Below are positions 1 through 7,667 of a DNA stretch of 33,483 nucleotides, in pieces. The stretch spans positions 1 through 33,483 of the forward strand of contig JAUZFP010000024.1 of assembly GCA_030838475.1 (NCBI GenBank), read 5' to 3'. Below the pieces are notes generated by a model, which saw only the letters and a list, made by a program, of their open reading frames with translations, searched no databases and was not told the origin of the DNA. Source of the stretch: Actinomycetota bacterium. Its GTDB lineage: Bacteria; Actinomycetota; Actinomycetes; Actinomycetales; Microbacteriaceae. The stretch's first letter is position 1. The number at the start of each line of letters is the position of its first letter. The translations under genes and the position numbers were made by a program.

Positions 1-1753
1 AGGTTGTCTGGACGTATGGCGCCGGCGTCGTCGACGGCGGGATCCGATATCTGTCGATCACATCCATCATCACGTTCTTGAATGCCGGCGCTGCACCTGC
101 CGACGTCCCTAGCGTAGTAGGCCCGAAGGTGACGACGACGACGTACTGCGGGTTCTCCGCAGGGATCATCCCCGCGACTGAGATGATGTAATTCTTGCCG
201 TATCCGGCCCCGTTCGCGTTGGCAACCTGGGCGGTGCCGGTCTTGGCCGCGATCCGATAACCGGGGATCCGCAGCAGGGATCCGACGGGGCCACCGGACA
301 CGACCGTCTCCAACATTCCGCGCACCTCATCGGCCGCTTTCGCGCTGACGACCCGTTCCGGTTGCACCGTCGGGGTGTCGGTCACCGTGCCGTCGGCCGC
401 CGTGCACTTCGTCACGAGCGTCGACGGTTCGCGGACGCCGTGGTTCGCGATGGTGGAGAAAATCTGCGCAACCTGCACTGAGGTCGCACTCACGCCCTGC
501 CCGAATTCGACCGATTTCGTCGTAATCGGGTCCCACGGCAGTTTCGGGAGGTGGCCGGACGCCTGCCCGCCGAACGAGGCCGCCGTCTTCTGGCCGACCC
601 CGAACTTGACCATGTAGTTGTAGCGGGCCTTGGCATCGAGGCTCTGCGAAAGCAGGGAGATTCCAATGTTGGACGAGTTCTCGAGCACACCGGCTGTCGT
701 GTAGTGGAGGGTGCCGTGCGAGAACGAGTCCTTGATGTAGCCGCCGGTTGAGAGCCGCAGGATCGACGGGACCGTCACCTCGGTCGTGGGTGTGATCGCG
801 CCAGCATCGATCAGCGCGGCCGCACTCATCGCCTTGAACGTGGAACCCGGTTCGTACTGCTGCGTGAACGCGAGCGAACCGGTGCTGCCTGCACCGGCCG
901 CGGACGGATCATTCGGGTCGACTGTCGGATAGTCCCCGACCGCCATCAGGTGGCCGTCGGCGACGCGCTCGACCACAACGGTGGCCCACGGCGCTCCCAG
1001 CTTCTTCGCCTGCGCGGCGATCGCCGCATCCACTTGGTAGGTGAGGTCGCGGTCGATCGTGGTCTGGATTGTTCCGCCGTTTACCGGGTCCGTCTGCTTG
1101 ACCGTGCTGCCGGGGATGCGCACGCCGTCGGCGCCCGTCTGATAAGTGGACTGGCCCGCCGTGCTGGCGAGGCACTTATTGTAGGCGAGCTCAATTCCGG
1201 CCTGGGGTCCATCCGTGCCGACGAAGCCGACCAGGTTTCCCCCGATCGCGCCATTCGGGTAGCTTCGTGCCGGAACGGAGGGGTAGTACAAACCCGGGAT
1301 CTTCAGCTTCTTGAGTTTGGTGACCGTCGCGAGATTAATGTTCTTGTCGAGGATCGCGAAGACCGACTTCGGGTCTTTGTCGACGATCGCCGTCAGGGAG
1401 GACACCGCAACACCGGTGACCTTGGAGATTCTGGCGAGACTCGTTGTCGCCGAAACCAGGGTGTTGTTATCCCCCGGCACCTTGTTGTACCCGGCGAGAA
1501 AATCCCGTGGGGCGACGGTCACGTTGAAGCGGTCAACGCTCTGCGCGAGCACGACGCCGTTGGTGTCGACGATGGATCCCCGGATACCCGGTGTTACTAC
1601 CGTCGCGGACTGGTTGCGCGCCGAGATCTTGTTGAGAGCGGCGGCCTGAACCACCTGTAGCTGAAACAGTCGGCCGGTGAAGACCAGCACCACCAGGAAG
1701 ACCATGACCATCGTGAGCGTGAGTCGAATACTCGCTCTTCTGGTTCTCTTCAT
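1..1753 (-). CDS. ftsI: Penicillin-binding protein / FtsI-type transpeptidase, 3' end outside window
   Basis: Division-specific class B penicillin-binding protein that cross-links septal peptidoglycan. About 584 residues are visible; the C-terminal end runs off position 1. A short basic N-terminus (MKRTRR) is followed by one membrane anchor at about residues 10-30, then a dimerisation domain and the transpeptidase domain. All three active-site motifs are present: STFK with nucleophile Ser about 304, SSN at about 360-362 and KTGT at about 504. The ATG at 1753 has an AAGG element 5 nt upstream and begins 12 bp after the ftsL-like stop, so the two genes are probably co-transcribed from the mraZ promoter. 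Order mraZ-rsmH-ftsL-ftsI is the standard head of the dcw cluster. Confident in family; the exact paralogue rests on context. Confidence 0.93.
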   Translation of the reverse strand, partial: MKRTRRASIRLTLTMVMVFLVVLVFTGRLFQLQVVQAAALNKISARNQSATVVTPGIRGSIVDTNGVVLAQSVDRFNVTVAPRDFLAGYNKVPGDNNTLVSATTSLARISKVTGVAVSSLTAIVDKDPKSVFAILDKNINLATVTKLKKLKIPGLYYPSVPARSYPNGAIGGNLVGFVGTDGPQAGIELAYNKCLASTAGQSTYQTGADGVRIPGSTVKQTDPVNGGTIQTTIDRDLTYQVDAAIAAQAKKLGAPWATVVVERVADGHLMAVGDYPTVDPNDPSAAGAGSTGSLAFTQQYEPGSTFKAMSAAALIDAGAITPTTEVTVPSILRLSTGGYIKDSFSHGTLHYTTAGVLENSSNIGISLLSQSLDAKARYNYMVKFGVGQKTAASFGGQASGHLPKLPWDPITTKSVEFGQGVSATSVQVAQIFSTIANHGVREPSTLVTKCTAADGTVTDTPTVQPERVVSAKAADEVRGMLETVVSGGPVGSLLRIPGYRIAAKTGTAQVANANGAGYGKNYIISVAGMIPAENPQYVVVVTFGPTTLGTSAGAAPAFKNVMMDVIDRYRIPPSTTPAPYVQTT

Positions 1754-1765
1754 TGGCCTTACGTC

Positions 1766-2431
1766 CTAGTGCGTCACCGGGGATGGAAGGTCGCCGGAGT
1801 TCGACGAGTTCGTGGACGCCGGCGCCGTGTTTCCCGTCGATGCCGTCGACGATCCCTGGGTCGATTGTGAGTTGTTCGAGGACGAAACGGGCGCATTCGC
1901 GTCGCCGTGTCCGACTCCTGTGGATTTGATGAGAGGGATCGTCGTCAGCAGCGAGTTGGGCACAGTGTCGCCCGCGGCGTTGTCTGCACCACTCGGGGTT
2001 CCCGCCGCGCCAGCGGGGCTCGCGCTGCCCAGCACCGAGCCGTCGGAGAGCCTCAGGAACGCGGCCTGCGACGAGGACACCATCCCGAGGGCGAGGGCGT
2101 TCGCCTGCAGGTTCTGACTCGAGCCCAGTGTGTCGAGCTTCTCGCCGAGCGACGATGCCGTGCGCCCGAGGTTCTGCTCCGTGGACTGGAGGTCGGTGAT
2201 CGTGTACGCGCCGCTGGACAGCGCGATTGTGATGAGCAGCTGGGCCAGGAAAATCGCAAAGATCACACCGGTGGCACCGAGCGCGTAGACGAGCTTCGGG
2301 CGCGCGCGCCGCTGCGCCCTCGTGGTGACGATCTGGACGCGTCGGGGCTGCGGGACAATCTCGAGCGCGTCGGCCGGACGACGCAGGGCCGCGCCAGACG
2401 GTCGCGATGCGTAGGCGAGGGTGGCGCTCAT
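1766..2431 (-). CDS. ftsL: FtsL-like single-pass division protein
   Basis: A 221-aa protein in the place of FtsL in the dcw cluster. It has a basic cytoplasmic N-terminus of about 48 residues, one membrane segment at roughly 49-70, a short extracytoplasmic coiled-coil-like stretch (about 75-115), and a long Ser/Ala/Asn-rich C-terminal tail (about 135-221) that looks disordered. FtsL proteins are poorly conserved, so the name rests on position, topology and size of the membrane-proximal part. In known bacteria FtsL partners FtsB/FtsQ and activates FtsW-FtsI. Its ATG overlaps the rsmH stop by 4 bp (ATGA), indicating translational coupling. The low-complexity tail is longer than in typical FtsL and is the odd feature. 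Confidence 0.75.
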   Translation of the reverse strand: MSATLAYASRPSGAALRRPADALEIVPQPRRVQIVTTRAQRRARPKLVYALGATGVIFAIFLAQLLITIALSSGAYTITDLQSTEQNLGRTASSLGEKLDTLGSSQNLQANALALGMVSSSQAAFLRLSDGSVLGSASPAGAAGTPSGADNAAGDTVPNSLLTTIPLIKSTGVGHGDANAPVSSSNNSQSTQGSSTASTGNTAPASTNSSNSGDLPSPVTH

Positions 2432-3381
2432 GCCGCATCCCTCAGTCGCTCGACGGCGCGAAGGCGCACGGGGGTTGCCCGAGGATTCTCGGCCCGCTCC
2501 TGCTCGCTGGCCAACTCTGCGCCGCGTACGAGGAGGCGCAGTTCCGGACGGTGCTCCGGCAGCTCGACCGGAAGGCCTCTCGGTGCGGTCGACGTCGAAC
2601 CCGCCGCAAACGCACGCTTCACAATGCGGTCCTCCAGCGACTGGTAGGCGAGGACGACCATGCGTCCGCCGACCGCGAGCGCGTCGATCCCGGCCGGGAT
2701 GGCCCGGGCCAGCACGCCCAGCTCGTCATTGACCTCGATGCGAAGCGCCTGGAAGACCCGCTTTGCGGGATGGCCGACGCGCTTGACCGCGGCGGGGGTG
2801 GCCGCGATCAGCACGTCGACGAGTTGACCAGACCGCGAGAGGGGGGAGATCTCGCGAGCCTGGACGATCTTGCGCGCATAGCGCGGGGCGAGCTTTTCCT
2901 CGCCGTATTCATAGAAGATGCGACGAAGGTCCGCCTCGCTGTATTCGGCGAGGATGCGCTCCGCCGTCAGCTCGGACGTCGCATCCATTCGCATGTCGAG
3001 CGGAGCGTCCTGCGAGTAGGAGAAGCCGCGATCGACGCGGTCCAGCTGCAGCGACGAGACGCCGAGGTCGAACAGGATGCCCGCCGCGCGACTGAATCCC
3101 TCGGACTCGAGCGCCTCCGGCACGGCGTCGTAGACCGCGTGCACGAGCCGTACGCGGTCGCCAAAGGGTGCGAGCCGCTCTCCCGCCAGGGCGAGCGCCT
3201 CCTCATCCCGATCGATGCCGACCAGGACGAGCTCGGGGAAACGGGTCAGGAACGCCTCGGCGTGACCGCCGAGACCCAGTGTCGCATCGACGAGCACGGC
3301 GCCGGCAGACGTCAGCGCCGGCGCAAGCAGTTCGACCGTGCGGGCGAGAAGCACAGGGGTGTGTAGTGAAGAGGAAGCCAT
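2428..3381 (-). CDS. rsmH: 16S rRNA (cytosine(1402)-N(4))-methyltransferase RsmH
   Basis: S-adenosylmethionine-dependent methyltransferase (MraW) that methylates C1402 of 16S rRNA at the ribosomal P site. The 317-aa length fits the family. The N-terminus carries the typical [13 protein letters not shown] start, followed by the SAM-binding loop [14 protein letters not shown] at about residues 33-46 and the [11 protein letters not shown] motif near 104-114, and the C-terminal half has the family's helical insertion. It lies 126 bp downstream of mraZ and overlaps ftsL by 4 bp. I see no good Shine-Dalgarno element before this ATG, but the conserved N-terminal motif begins only a few residues later, so the start cannot be far off. 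Confidence 0.95.
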   Translation of the reverse strand: MASSSLHTPVLLARTVELLAPALTSAGAVLVDATLGLGGHAEAFLTRFPELVLVGIDRDEEALALAGERLAPFGDRVRLVHAVYDAVPEALESEGFSRAAGILFDLGVSSLQLDRVDRGFSYSQDAPLDMRMDATSELTAERILAEYSEADLRRIFYEYGEEKLAPRYARKIVQAREISPLSRSGQLVDVLIAATPAAVKRVGHPAKRVFQALRIEVNDELGVLARAIPAGIDALAVGGRMVVLAYQSLEDRIVKRAFAAGSTSTAPRGLPVELPEHRPELRLLVRGAELASEQERAENPRATPVRLRAVERLRDAA

Positions 3382-3507
3382 GAGAAACGGGCAAGATCGG
3401 TGAAGATCCCTGCCCCCAGAAGCGGATCCCCATCCATTCTGGCGAGACCGGGCATCGGGGAAGAGTGTCCGGGTTCGAGAGAACGGCTGAGGGTCGGCAA
3501 CTGGGCG

Positions 3508-3939
3508 CTAGAAGAGCCCGGGGATCACCTCCTCGCTTCTGTTCGCGTAGGCGGTCTCGGCATCGGAGTAGTAGCTGTTCCAGGCCTCGGTGTCCCAGAT
3601 CTCGGCCCGGTTGCCCGCACCGATCACCGTGAGTTCGCGACCGAGGCCCGCGTAGTCGCGCAGGATCGCCGGGATCGTCACCCGGTGCTGGCTGTCTGGA
3701 ATCTCCTGGCTCGCACCGGAGAGCAGCGCGCGCTGGTAGTCACGGGTCTCTTTGCTCGTGACCGGCCCCTGGCTGACCTTTTCGAGCACCGTTTCGAACT
3801 GGCGCGCGCTGTAGAGGTAGAGGCAGCGTTCCTGGCCGCGTGTGACGACGACGCCCTGTGACAGCTCATCCCAGAACTTGGCCGGGAGGATGATGCGGCC
3901 CTTTTCGTCGAGCTTCGGAGCATAGGTGCCAAGAAACAT
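3508..3939 (-). CDS. mraZ: Transcriptional regulator MraZ
   Basis: A 143-aa AbrB-fold DNA-binding protein that represses its own dcw operon in characterised bacteria. Both copies of the family DxxxR signature are visible: DEKGR near residue 11 and DSQHR near residue 83, each followed by an I-x-(L/I)-P stretch. The ATG is preceded by GGGGAG 7 nt upstream. Upstream DNA holds three direct repeats that match the expected operator (see 3982-4007). The gene heads the rsmH-ftsL-ftsI cluster on the same strand. Confidence 0.96.
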   Translation of the reverse strand: MFLGTYAPKLDEKGRIILPAKFWDELSQGVVVTRGQERCLYLYSARQFETVLEKVSQGPVTSKETRDYQRALLSGASQEIPDSQHRVTIPAILRDYAGLGRELTVIGAGNRAEIWDTEAWNSYYSDAETAYANRSEEVIPGLF

Positions 3940-3981
3940 CGGCTGCTCCCCTCAACGATCCGGCCAGAATTTCAGGTTGAC

Positions 3982-4007
3982 CTCCACTTTACTCCACAAT
4001 GCTCCAC
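3982..4007 (-). promoter_or_regulatory. Triple MraZ-box array (GTGGAG x3, 10-bp period)
   Basis: GTGGAG on the minus strand occurs at 3982-3987, 3992-3997 and 4002-4007, a strict 10-bp (one helical turn) spacing. MraZ of other bacteria binds short G-rich direct repeats at about this spacing upstream of its own gene (TGGGN repeats with 5-nt gaps in Escherichia coli). Position over the mraZ promoter supports autoregulation. Confidence 0.8.
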
Positions 4008-4015
4008 AATTTGAA
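3986..4015 (-). promoter_or_regulatory. Probable mraZ promoter
   Basis: Read on the minus strand, a -35-like TTCAAA (4010-4015) and a -10-like TAAAGT (3986-3991) are separated by 18 bp. This would start transcription about 40 nt before the mraZ ATG. The MraZ boxes lie in the spacer and over the -10, which is where a repressor would block polymerase. Inference from sequence only. Confidence 0.5.
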
Positions 4016-4078
4016 GAAAATTGTCCCAATTCCATGCCCCCCTTTCGAGGCAACCCTGATTTGACGCGGATTATCGCC

Positions 4079-4094
4079 GTGGAGCACGGTGGAG
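4079..4094 (+). promoter_or_regulatory. Second, opposite-strand pair of GTGGAG boxes
   Basis: GTGGAG occurs on the plus strand at 4079-4084 and 4089-4094, again exactly 10 bp apart, about 72 bp upstream of the triple array and facing it. A perfect GGGAATTCCC palindrome follows at 4094-4103. Whether MraZ binds here is unknown; the sequence and spacing match the main array. Confidence 0.45.
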
Positions 4095-4121
4095 GGAATT
4101 CCCCCGATTTCGCCTTAAATG

Positions 4122-4177
4122 CCGCAGTTTGTTGACAGTGCGCCCCCTGTAACTACCGCGCGGTCAACAAACTGCGG
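4122..4177. repeat. Palindromic repeat element, copy 1
   Basis: Perfect 15-bp inverted arms (4122-4136 and 4163-4177, inner part TTTGTTGAC / GTCAACAAA) enclose an asymmetric core with CCCTGTAACTAC on the plus strand. The same arms and core recur at 25801-25863 and 26253-26300. It lies downstream of the DUF3040 terminator and upstream of the mraZ promoter. The rest of the 3940-4242 intergenic stretch holds the MraZ boxes, the mraZ promoter and the DUF3040 terminator; I see no gene in it. Confidence 0.85.
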
Positions 4178-4187
4178 GGTTTCGGGC

Positions 4188-4221
4188 ACAAAAAAGGGCC
4201 AATCCGTATGGATCGGCCCTT
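4188..4221 (-). terminator. Intrinsic terminator of the DUF3040 gene
   Basis: On the minus strand an AAGGGCC-type stem pairs with GGCCCTT around a short GGATT/GATCC inner stem (4194-4221) and is followed by a run of T (4190-4195). It sits about 20 bp past the stop codon of the DUF3040 gene. Confidence 0.85.
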
Positions 4222-4242
4222 CAGAGCGTTATGAGGCTTGGG

Positions 4243-4611
4243 TTACTCGTCGCGGTCATCCGGACGGTTGTCCCACTGCTCGCCCCGACCCTGCGACTGC
4301 GAGTCGCCCTGGCCCTGCGCGGTGCCCGCTCCCGAGCGAGGAGCTGCGGTGCCACGCGGCGGCGTGAGAGCCACCAGGACTCCGACGAACATCAGGATGA
4401 AGCCGAGAACGCCGATAACCGGAAGCCGAACGCCAACGCCAGCGATCAGCGTGGCGACACCGACCACGCCGACGAGGACGCCGGTGACGATCCGCGTATA
4501 GGTCGGGCGACCGTGCCTGCCCGCAGCGCCAGCCACAAAATCGGCGTCGTTGTGGTAGAGACTGCGCTCCATTTCTTCAAGGAGCCGCTGCTCCTGCTCG
4601 GAAAGTGGCAT
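4243..4611 (-). CDS. DUF3040 membrane protein
   Basis: A 122-aa actinobacterial protein of the DUF3040 family, commonly found next to mraZ. The N-terminus has the family opening PLSEQEQRLLEEMERSL, then two closely spaced membrane segments (about residues 40-60 and 63-83) joined by a very short turn, and a polar Gly/Gln/Asp-rich C-terminal tail (about 87-122). The function is not known. It is transcribed toward mraZ but has its own strong terminator, so it is probably a separate unit. It is divergent from the prenyl synthase gene, and the shared 83-bp gap holds a 16-bp palindrome (4649-4664). Confidence 0.88.
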   Translation of the reverse strand: MPLSEQEQRLLEEMERSLYHNDADFVAGAAGRHGRPTYTRIVTGVLVGVVGVATLIAGVGVRLPVIGVLGFILMFVGVLVALTPPRGTAAPRSGAGTAQGQGDSQSQGRGEQWDNRPDDRDE

Positions 4612-4648
4612 TCTGTTTACCTCACGCTGGTTGAAGTGACGTACGACA

Positions 4649-4664
4649 ACTATTGCTCAATAGT
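4649..4664. promoter_or_regulatory. 16-bp inverted repeat in a divergent promoter region
   Basis: ACTATTG-CT-CAATAGT, 7-bp perfect arms with a 2-bp centre, lies between the divergent DUF3040 and prenyl synthase genes. Size and place fit an operator for a dimeric regulator; the regulator is unknown. Confidence 0.4.
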
Positions 4665-4682
4665 ATCCCTCGCCTGCCTAGC

Positions 4683-4688
4683 TAGGCT
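4683..4688 (+). promoter_or_regulatory. Candidate -10 element for a leaderless prenyl synthase transcript
   Basis: TAGGCT ends 6 nt before the GTG at 4695, the same layout as before pknL and several other genes here. An alternative -10 (TAGTAT, 4661-4666) would give a short leader using the GGAG at 4690-4693 as ribosome site. Confidence 0.35.
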
Positions 4689-4694
4689 AGGAGC

Positions 4695-5816
4695 GTGCCT
4701 GTGAGTACCCGGTTAGTCGATCTCATCGGCCTGCGAATCGATGAATACCTCGCCGAGCGTGGACCCGAGGTTTCGGCGATCGCCATCGAGTTGACTCCGT
4801 TCGTCGACTACTCGGCCGCGCTGCTTCGTGGCGGCAAGAGGTTCCGGGCCCTGTTTTGCTACTGGGGATGGAACGCGGTCGGCGCCGGTCGGGACGGATT
4901 CGATCCGCTCGAGGCGCTCGAACCCCCGCGGGACCTGGCCAGCGTCGTGGATGTCGCGGCCGGCCTCGAAGTCTTCCACGCCGCGGCCCTCGTGCACGAC
5001 GACATCATGGATCGCTCGGACACTCGGCGCGGGATGCCGTCGGCACACAAGCGCTTCGCCGCCCTTCACGCCGAAAATGGCTGGACCGGCTCCGGAAGCG
5101 ACTTCGGGACATCCGGTGGGCTGCTGCTGGGCGATCTGCTGCTCGGCTGGAGCGATGAGCTGATCGAGCAGGGTCTTGCGCTCCTCGACTCGCGTGCGGC
5201 AGCCAACGCCGCGCGGGCAGAATTCAACCGGATGCGCACGGACGTGACGGCTGGTCAATACCTCGACATTCTCGAGGAGCGGTCATGGCGAAGCTCCCCC
5301 GAGAACGAGCAGCTCGCGCGTGCGCACCGCGTTCTCGTCTATAAGTCGGCAAAGTACAGCGTTGAGGCGCCGCTCGTGATCGGCGGTTCGATGGGCGGCG
5401 GAACGAGCGAGCAGATCACCGCGCTCCGCGGGTTCGGGCTTCCGCTCGGAATCGCGTACCAACTACGCGACGACATCCTGGGTGTCTTCGGAGACCCGGA
5501 TGTCACGGGCAAGCCCGCCGGTGATGACCTTCGCGAGGGCAAACGCACCGTGCTGATCGCGATCGCGCGAGGCGATCTGCCGGCGACGGCCGCTCGCCTC
5601 CTCGATGAACTCCTCGGCGATCCGAACCTCGACGGTGACCAGATCCGCATGCTCCAGCGAACACTCATCGAATCGGGGACGGTTGAGAAGGTCGAGCGGA
5701 TGATCGCTCACAACGTGCAGCTGGCACGCGCCGCCCTCGAGGGAGCGCCGCTGGATCGTGGAGCGATCGCACAGCTCGGCCTGCTCGCCGACACGGTCAT
5801 CAACCGCGCGGCGTGA
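4695..5816 (+). CDS. idsA: Polyprenyl (geranylgeranyl-type) diphosphate synthase
   Basis: Trans-isoprenyl diphosphate synthase that condenses isopentenyl diphosphate with allylic diphosphates to make C15-C20 or longer precursors for quinones, carotenoids or polyprenyl carriers. At 373 aa it fits the family. The first aspartate-rich motif DDIMD is at residues 102-106, followed by the R-R-G of the substrate site (DTRRG); the second aspartate-rich motif DDILGVFGD begins at about residue 259. GTG start with TAGGAG just upstream. Position next to an Rv2175c-like gene and a PknL-like kinase mirrors idsA2 in M. tuberculosis. Product chain length cannot be read reliably from the sequence. Confidence 0.9.
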   Translation: MPVSTRLVDLIGLRIDEYLAERGPEVSAIAIELTPFVDYSAALLRGGKRFRALFCYWGWNAVGAGRDGFDPLEALEPPRDLASVVDVAAGLEVFHAAALVHDDIMDRSDTRRGMPSAHKRFAALHAENGWTGSGSDFGTSGGLLLGDLLLGWSDELIEQGLALLDSRAAANAARAEFNRMRTDVTAGQYLDILEERSWRSSPENEQLARAHRVLVYKSAKYSVEAPLVIGGSMGGGTSEQITALRGFGLPLGIAYQLRDDILGVFGDPDVTGKPAGDDLREGKRTVLIAIARGDLPATAARLLDELLGDPNLDGDQIRMLQRTLIESGTVEKVERMIAHNVQLARAALEGAPLDRGAIAQLGLLADTVINRAA

Positions 5817-5820
5817 CGGG

Positions 5821-6162
5821 CTAAAAGCCGAGCGCCTGGGCGACCCGTCGAACCTCGGCCTTGCGTCCGGCCTTGAGCGCATCCACCGGACTAACGCCAA
5901 GGCTGTCCTCCGGCGTGAGCAGCCAGTGCATGGCCTCGTCGTCGCTGAATCCGCTGTCGCCGAGTACTACGAGCGTGCCCTTGAGTTCGCCCATCGGCTC
6001 GCTGCCGACAATAAAGTCGGCCGGCACACGCCACACGCCATCCACGCGGGAAGCCAGTAACGCGCGGTCTTCGATGAGGCGACGCACCTGGCTGACCTTG
6101 AGCCCGAGCAACTCCGTAAGGTCGGGAATCGTCAGCCACTGCACGTCCGGTAGATCAGCCAC
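5821..6162 (-). CDS. Rv2175c-like winged-helix DNA-binding protein
   Basis: A 113-aa protein of the Rv2175c family. An N-terminal helix-turn-helix (about residues 10-50, containing LTIPDLTELLGLKVSQVRRL) is followed by the family's C-terminal helical region (WLLTPEDSLGVSPVDALKAG). In M. tuberculosis Rv2175c is a DNA-binding protein phosphorylated by the adjacent kinase PknL, which reduces DNA binding. Here the PASTA kinase gene is close by but separated by a LysM gene. GTG start with AAAGGA upstream. It is convergent with idsA, the two stops being only about 5 bp apart. Confidence 0.87.
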   Translation of the reverse strand: MADLPDVQWLTIPDLTELLGLKVSQVRRLIEDRALLASRVDGVWRVPADFIVGSEPMGELKGTLVVLGDSGFSDDEAMHWLLTPEDSLGVSPVDALKAGRKAEVRRVAQALGF

Positions 6163-6223
6163 GGCTTAATCCTTTCACGCGCACTCCCGCTAGCTCCGCA
6201 TTTCGCTCCACTGTTTCCCCGAA

Positions 6224-6239
6224 TGTAACTCCAGTCACA
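6224..6239. promoter_or_regulatory. CRP/GlxR-like operator upstream of the LysM gene
   Basis: TGTAA-N6-TCACA differs by one base from the CRP-family palindrome TGTGA-N6-TCACA. Its centre is about 43 bp before the start point predicted from the TACGAT at 6263-6268, the spacing of a class II activated promoter, and no good -35 is seen. CRP/GlxR proteins control cell-wall resuscitation factors in other Actinobacteria. Confidence 0.45.
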
Positions 6240-6254
6240 CCAGCAACAATGATT

Positions 6255-6340
6255 GACACCAGTACGATTCTGTGTCACGTTTGGTGTCTGGGCAGCAGGG
6301 GGTGTTGCCCAACCGGGCCCTGTTGAGTCGGGCCTTTTTG
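6255..6340 (+). promoter_or_regulatory. Structured leader of the LysM gene with a terminator-like hairpin
   Basis: Three inverted repeats follow one another: GACACCA / TGGTGTC (6255-6261, 6282-6288), TGGGCA / TGCCCA (6289-6294, 6306-6311) and GGCCC / GGGCC (6316-6320, 6330-6334). The last is followed directly by TTTTT (6335-6339) and ends 10 nt before the first ATG. If transcription starts near 6275, the last two hairpins lie in the mRNA and could work as an attenuator. No known riboswitch class recognised. Confidence 0.45.
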
Positions 6341-6349
6341 TAGAACGGG

Positions 6350-7591
6350 ATGTTCATGTCGGAGTTTCTGGACCGCGCGCATCCATCGACTTCGCCCTTC
6401 GTCGGCCTGAAGCCATCACGCCCGTCGTCGTTTGGCCCCGCCGCGGGCGGGCGTCACCTTGCGGCGAGCGAGCCCGCACGCGTGAACCGCACCCTGATGG
6501 CCACCATGCCCGTGCTGCTTGTCGGATCACTCGCAATCAGCAGCCTCGGGCTCGCACCAGCTCCTGAGCGCGCGAAAGCCGACCAGCGCCACAAGGTCAC
6601 CACGTTCGAGCCGGAACCCGCGGCAGCCACAGTTGACTCCTCGGCCGCCACCCCGCCCACGACACCCGGTGAACTCGATACCGCCGCGGCAACTCCCGCC
6701 ACCTACACGGTTCGCCACGGTGACACCGTCAGCTCAATCGCCGGGCGCTACGGGCTCTCGACGGCTTCGGTCCTCGCACTCAACGGGCTGGGCTGGAAAT
6801 CGCTGATCTTCCCCGGGCAGGTGCTTCGACTGACGAAGGTGACGACGCCGGTCGCCCCGACTCCGGCGCCCACCGCCGTCACCACAACCGCGGACCCGGT
6901 CGCTTCGGTTTCGCCGCCGCCGACCGGACAGTACGTGACCACTCCCGCACCGGTCACGACCACGGCCCCACCCGCTCCTGCCTCGCCTCCCGCGCCCACG
7001 AGCTCCAACGGCAGCTACGTCATCCAGCGCGGAGACACGATCACCGCCATCGCGAAGAAATTCGGAGTAACGGTCTCCGCGGTCCTCGCGGCCAATGGCC
7101 TGACCGCGACGAGCATCATCTATGCGGGCAGAACGCTGGTGATTCCGGGGCTGCAGATCGCGCTGGTCGGCTCCGTGACAGTGCCCCTCAGCCCAACCAT
7201 GCAGACGAATGCCCAGACGATCATCTCGGTCGGCCGCTCGTTGGGTGTACCCGACTATGGGATCGTCGTTGCCCTTGCCGCGGCCGCGCAGGAATCCGGC
7301 CTCGTCAATCTGAACGCCGGCGACCGCGACTCGGTTGGCCTGTTCCAGCAGCGTCCGAGCGCCGGATGGGGCACGGTTGCGCAGCTGACGACCCCCAGCT
7401 ACGCCGCGAAGCTTTTCTTCGGCGGACCAAGCAATCCCAACAAAGGCAAGACCCGGGGGCTGCTCGACATTGCGGGATGGCAGTCGATGACGGTCACCCA
7501 GGCCGCCCAGGCCGTCCAGATCTCCGGCTCGCCGAACGCCTACGCCAAGTGGGAGGCGTCTGCGCGCTTCTGGCTCGCGGAACTGAGCTAA
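6350..7591 (+). CDS. Membrane-anchored LysM protein with lysozyme-like C-terminal domain
   Basis: A 413-aa cell-wall protein. A polar cytoplasmic N-terminus of about 48 residues precedes one membrane segment (about 50-70). Two LysM peptidoglycan-binding domains follow, at about residues 120-163 (YTVRHGDTVSSIAGRYG) and 224-267 (YVIQRGDTITAIAKKFG), joined by a Thr/Pro/Ala-rich linker. The C-terminal 130 residues contain AAAAQESGLVNL and a downstream SVGLFQQRP, resembling the lytic transglycosylase fold with the Glu as likely catalytic acid. It probably binds and cuts peptidoglycan at the outer face of the membrane. ATG at 6356 is an alternative start. It separates the Rv2175c-like gene from the kinase, so kinase signalling and wall remodelling may be linked here (inference). 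Confidence 0.85.
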   Translation: MFMSEFLDRAHPSTSPFVGLKPSRPSSFGPAAGGRHLAASEPARVNRTLMATMPVLLVGSLAISSLGLAPAPERAKADQRHKVTTFEPEPAAATVDSSAATPPTTPGELDTAAATPATYTVRHGDTVSSIAGRYGLSTASVLALNGLGWKSLIFPGQVLRLTKVTTPVAPTPAPTAVTTTADPVASVSPPPTGQYVTTPAPVTTTAPPAPASPPAPTSSNGSYVIQRGDTITAIAKKFGVTVSAVLAANGLTATSIIYAGRTLVIPGLQIALVGSVTVPLSPTMQTNAQTIISVGRSLGVPDYGIVVALAAAAQESGLVNLNAGDRDSVGLFQQRPSAGWGTVAQLTTPSYAAKLFFGGPSNPNKGKTRGLLDIAGWQSMTVTQAAQAVQISGSPNAYAKWEASARFWLAELS

Positions 7592-7620
7592 CGGCTACAC
7601 CTTCGTATATAGCCGCTAGC
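7587..7620. repeat. Inverted repeat at the LysM gene stop codon
   Basis: GCTAACGGCTA (7587-7597) and TAGCCGCTAGC (7610-7620) form 11-bp arms with one mismatch and a 12-nt loop. The first arm includes the stop codon. It could fold as a U-tract-less terminator between the LysM gene and the kinase. Confidence 0.45.
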
Positions 7621-7655
7621 GCCGTGTTCGGCCGGGCGGTCGGAGGTCTCGAACC

Positions 7656-7661
7656 TACAAT
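7656..7661 (+). promoter_or_regulatory. -10 element of a leaderless kinase transcript
   Basis: TACAAT ends 6 nt before the GTG start at 7668, and no Shine-Dalgarno sequence lies between. This is the layout of leaderless mRNAs, which are common in Actinobacteria. The -35 is weak. Confidence 0.6.
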
Positions 7662-7667
7662 CAGACG

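Noticed and set aside
4122-4177. Repeat copy 1 as the transcription terminator of the DUF3040 gene
   Set aside because: A proper intrinsic terminator with a T-run lies between it and the gene (4188-4221), and the repeat has no T-run on either side.
6255-6340. c-di-AMP (ydaO) riboswitch before a cell-wall gene
   Set aside because: The structured segment is under 100 nt and lacks the larger conserved fold of that class.
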